Of a stretch of DNA of 8,603 nucleotides, positions 6,225-8,603 are shown piece after piece; position 1 is the first letter of the stretch, and each line of letters starts with the position of its first letter. Position numbers and translations under genes: made by a program. The stretch spans positions 1-8,603 of the forward strand of contig PUMS01000473.1 of the NCBI GenBank assembly GCA_003551485.1, read 5' to 3'. The notes under the pieces are model-generated. The model was not told the DNA's origin. It saw only the letters and a list, made by a program, of their open reading frames with translations, and ran no database searches. This DNA is from Phycisphaeraceae bacterium (GTDB lineage Bacteria; Planctomycetota; Phycisphaerae; Phycisphaerales; Phycisphaeraceae).

Positions 6225-7823
6225 ATGGTACAGCGATGCCCGCAGTGTGAGCAGCAGATCGAGCGCGACAATGCCGCGTTCTGCAGTGATTGCGGTGCGC
6301 CGGTGGGACGGACTGGGGGTGATGGGGGGATCATGGGTGTGGGCGCGGCGGCGCTGGCCGGGTCCGGGGCAATTCTTCGCCGGGATCAAGGCGGGGAGGG
6401 AACGCACCTGCGGACGGTCCGGGAGCCCGCGGCGGGGGGGGAAGCCGCGGCAGGGGGGATGGACTATTCGGCCGCCCTGGTGCCGCTGGGGTTGCAGATC
6501 AACGACAACCACTTCTACATGCAGGGCTGCGCCGCCGGGCTGGACCTGCGGCTGACCAACCGGGCGGCCGCGCCCGTGCGGCTGCTCGAGCTGCGGGTCG
6601 AGGGCGCCGGGCTGGACGTGGCGCCGTTCGATCCGGCCGATGAGGTGCTCGAGCCGGATGAGAGCCGGCGGGTGATCGTCCCCATCACCCCGCAGTGCTT
6701 CGGCGAGCCGGTGATCCACATCGAACTGCACTGCGAGCTAGGCGGTGAGGTCTTCGCTTTCACCGCGCAGGGCTTCATCCGCGTGCTGCGGGCCGATGAG
6801 AAGCTGCCCGACGTGGTGGTCAACATCGACCAGAGCATCCGTGCAGCGGCCAACGCGCGCATCGGCTACGGCCTGAGCGTTCGCGAGCAGGTGCAGGCCG
6901 ACCAGCTTCGCGGCCTGATCCGCACGACCAACGACCTGCTCGCCCAGGACTACCCCGACCAGTGGCAGCCGGTGGCGCTGCGGCTCAACGGCCGTCGCAC
7001 GCGCTGGCTCAAGTCGGCCTACCGCCCGCCGCTGCGGGTCGAGGGTGATGCTGCGGCGGGGGCGGCGGCGTGTGAGACCGCGTGCCTCTACATCGGCGGC
7101 CAAGGCGATCAGCAGCCCCGCCTGCTGCTTGCGGCCCTGCCGCGGGTGCGCTTCGGCCGCAACCGCGCCAACAGCGACCTGCTGCTTCGCCTGCACCCGC
7201 GCAGCGAGGCCCACGACCGGCTCAGCCGCCACGTCTCCGCCCGCGCGCCGCATTTCCATATCGAGCTCGGCACGGACGGGCTGTTGCTGCACGACAGCGG
7301 TTCGACCAACGGTACGTGGCTCGACGGCCGCCGCCTCGCCGCGCCGGTGGCGCTCAAAGGCGGCGGCGGCCACGAGTTGGACGTGGGCGGGGCGCTGAAG
7401 CTGCGCGTTGACGTGCTGGGCGACGATGGCGAGGCGTGCCCGCGGCGGCGGGTCGAGCCGCTGGGCCCGTTCGGCCGCGTGATGGACCTGGCCGCCGCGG
7501 CGGGCGTGCGGGCTGTGGTGATCACCCGCGTGGGCAACCTCGAGGATGTCGAGCGCTATCTGCTGCTCTATCAGTGGGCCACGCTCGGGGGCGACCACCG
7601 TGCGGACGTGGTGGTACCCGGACTGGCGCCGGGGCCGGCTTGCCTGCGGCTGCACCGCGGCGGGCGGGGCTTCTGGGCCGAGCCGCTGGCCGGCGGTGAG
7701 CCGGTGACGCTCGATGGCCACGAGCTTGCCCCCGACTCGGCCGCGCCGCTGGCGATGGGCAGCGAGTTGCGGATCGCGGATGTGAAGCTGATAGTCGGCC
7801 CGTGCCGCCAGGTGGGCCTCTGA
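6225..7823 (+). CDS. Zinc-ribbon and FHA domain protein, phosphothreonine reader
   Basis: A 532-residue cytoplasmic protein. It begins with a zinc ribbon of two CxxC knuckles (CPQC 5-8 and CSDC 20-23), followed by a Gly-rich linker to about residue 78. Residues about 80-190 look like an all-beta, immunoglobulin-like domain. A helical part (about 195-255) includes VREQVQADQLRGLIRTTNDL. An FHA domain (about 300-385) has G311-R312, S334-R335-H336 and the hallmark GSTNGTWLDGR (from 359). FHA domains bind phosphothreonine peptides. The His normally three residues after the Ser is a Val here and the His sits one place earlier. Residues 449-527 look like a second, degenerate FHA fold. GGGAG with a 6-base spacer supports the start. 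The Ser/Thr kinase gene follows after 140 bases, so the protein is probably the kinase's partner or substrate. Names and targets cannot be inferred. Confidence 0.88.
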   Translation: MVQRCPQCEQQIERDNAAFCSDCGAPVGRTGGDGGIMGVGAAALAGSGAILRRDQGGEGTHLRTVREPAAGGEAAAGGMDYSAALVPLGLQINDNHFYMQGCAAGLDLRLTNRAAAPVRLLELRVEGAGLDVAPFDPADEVLEPDESRRVIVPITPQCFGEPVIHIELHCELGGEVFAFTAQGFIRVLRADEKLPDVVVNIDQSIRAAANARIGYGLSVREQVQADQLRGLIRTTNDLLAQDYPDQWQPVALRLNGRRTRWLKSAYRPPLRVEGDAAAGAAACETACLYIGGQGDQQPRLLLAALPRVRFGRNRANSDLLLRLHPRSEAHDRLSRHVSARAPHFHIELGTDGLLLHDSGSTNGTWLDGRRLAAPVALKGGGGHELDVGGALKLRVDVLGDDGEACPRRRVEPLGPFGRVMDLAAAAGVRAVVITRVGNLEDVERYLLLYQWATLGGDHRADVVVPGLAPGPACLRLHRGGRGFWAEPLAGGEPVTLDGHELAPDSAAPLAMGSELRIADVKLIVGPCRQVGL

Positions 7824-7848
7824 TTAACGGTGCGTGACGGCGCGTAAT

Positions 7849-7873
7849 GGAGCGCGGCCGTCCCGGCCGCTCC
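7849..7873 (+). repeat. Strong GC hairpin in the FHA-kinase spacer, possibly a dispersed repeat
   Basis: GGAGC and GGCCG on the left pair with CGGCC and GCTCC on the right, with a 2-base bulge (GC, 7854-7855) and loop TCC. No T-tract follows, so an intrinsic terminator is unlikely. It may protect or attenuate the transcript between the two genes. The whole stretch of about 7836-7925 reads like interspersed sequence I have seen in Planctomycetota intergenic regions (a CGGCCGTCCCGGCCG palindrome, then CACCCGCGGCATGGGCGA). That resemblance is from memory and unverified. Confidence 0.45.
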
Positions 7874-7951
7874 CCACCGCCGCCGGGAAACACCCGCGGC
7901 ATGGGCGAACCCTCGCCCGCCGATGGCCCTGACCGTGGCCCCGACGGCAAT

Positions 7952-7957
7952 GGAGGG
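7952..7957 (+). promoter_or_regulatory. Ribosome binding site deciding the kinase start
   Basis: GGAGGG, 6 bases before the ATG at 7964, is the strongest Shine-Dalgarno sequence in the window. An in-frame ATG at 7901 would add 21 residues of Gly/Pro-rich sequence but has only a weak upstream purine stretch, so 7964 is preferred. Confidence 0.65.
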
Positions 7958-7963
7958 CGCTCG

Positions 7964-8603
7964 ATGCAGACGCTGCCACGGCAACTCGGCGACTACCGGC
8001 TGCTGGAGCTGATTGGCTTTGGCGGCATGGGCCACGTCTACCGCGCTGAGCACGTTCACCTCGGCGCTGAGTACGCGGTCAAGGTGCTGCGCGAGGACCT
8101 GGGCGGCGATGCGGCGTTTCGTTCGCGTTTTCGTCTTGAAGCGCGGGTGATGGCCACGCTGCGCCACCCGCACATCGTGCTGGTACACCACATGAGCCTG
8201 GATGGTGACACCTGCTTCCTGGTGATGGAATACATCACCGGGCCCGAGGGCAGGCCGATGTCGCTGCACCAGGTGCTCGCGGCCAGCCCGCAGGGGCGGT
8301 TGAACCCGAAGCAGGCGGCCCAACACGCGGCGGAGGTGGCCAGCGCCCTGGCCTGCGCCCACGGTTACGAGGTGGTCCACCGCGACCTCAAGCCCGCCAA
8401 CGTGCTGATCGATACCGCGGGCCACGTGCGGCTGAGCGATTTCGGCCTGGCTCGGGCTGCGGGCAGTGACTTTCTGCTCTCGCAGGTGCATGCCACGCGC
8501 TCGGCCACGCTCTCAGCTCAGGCCACGCACGTGCTGGCGGGCGGGGTGGCTGAGACCGAGCGGTCGCTGGGCGTTGCGGCGACGCTGTCGGGCCGGCCCG
8601 CCG
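7964..8603 (+). CDS. Hanks-type (PknB-like) Ser/Thr protein kinase, N-terminal part
   Basis: The frame is open to the right edge; 213 residues are visible and the C-terminus is missing. All N-lobe and catalytic landmarks are present: Gly-rich loop GFGGMGHVYRA (18-28), ATP-binding Lys40 in YAVKVL, helix-C Glu59 in RFRLEARVMATLRHPHIV, hinge VMEYI (87-91), catalytic HRDLKPANVLI (139-149) with Asp141, and DFGLAR (159-164). It should therefore be an active kinase that phosphorylates Ser/Thr in the cytoplasm. The activation segment is unusual: 52 residues after the DFG Gly the APE motif has still not appeared, and the stretch is rich in Ser and Thr. Whether transmembrane or sensor domains follow cannot be seen. 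It lies 140 bases downstream of the FHA gene on the same strand, probably in the same transcript. Confidence 0.93.
   Translation, partial: MQTLPRQLGDYRLLELIGFGGMGHVYRAEHVHLGAEYAVKVLREDLGGDAAFRSRFRLEARVMATLRHPHIVLVHHMSLDGDTCFLVMEYITGPEGRPMSLHQVLAASPQGRLNPKQAAQHAAEVASALACAHGYEVVHRDLKPANVLIDTAGHVRLSDFGLARAAGSDFLLSQVHATRSATLSAQATHVLAGGVAETERSLGVAATLSGRPA

Noticed and set aside
6225..8603. TerY-P-like or other named kinase-based defence system
   Set aside because: No von Willebrand A domain, PP2C phosphatase or nuclease is visible, and one partner is truncated by the window edge, so the claim cannot be supported.

Overview
The window is very GC-rich DNA (about 70% by eye) with bacterial gene packing. 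The gene content points to a Planctomycetota bacterium, probably of the Phycisphaerae type: an FHA protein next to a Hanks-type Ser/Thr kinase, a DUF2752 membrane protein, several lipoproteins of unrecognised family, and large glycosyltransferases. The taxonomic call is an inference from gene style, not from a marker gene.

Layout. (1) 69-1766, minus strand: a polytopic GT-C glycosyltransferase of the ArnT/PMT (GT39) type, with a good sigma70-like promoter upstream. (2) 1936-2343, plus strand: a small lipoprotein of unknown function, divergent from the GT39 gene. (3) 5903 down to 2467, minus strand: a compact four-gene cluster read in the order DUF2752 membrane protein, lipoprotein A, lipoprotein B, GT-B-like glycosyltransferase. 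The last three overlap: an ATGA junction joins lipoproteins A and B, and B overlaps the glycosyltransferase by about 38 bases. Lipoproteins A and B look like diverged tandem paralogs. An inverted pair of a GC-rich dispersed palindromic repeat lies inside the coding sequence for the N-terminus of lipoprotein B. (4) 6225 to the right edge, plus strand: a zinc-ribbon/FHA protein followed by the N-terminal part of a Ser/Thr protein kinase, which runs off the window.

How the genes may work together. The minus-strand cluster is probably an envelope operon: one membrane protein, two lipoproteins, and a sugar transferase whose active-site motif looks degenerate. The plus-strand pair is probably a phospho-signalling module, in which the kinase phosphorylates threonines and the FHA protein reads them. 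The two operons diverge from a gene-free stretch of about 320 bases (5904-6224). No tRNA, rRNA, CRISPR array, transposase or phage gene is visible.

The most noteworthy points are the repeat pair embedded in a lipoprotein reading frame, the loss of the expected EX7E motif in the GT-B-like enzyme beside a Gly/Ala-rich insert, the probable second degenerate FHA fold, and a long Ser/Thr-rich activation segment in the kinase. I found nothing that I can call a new defence or mobile system.
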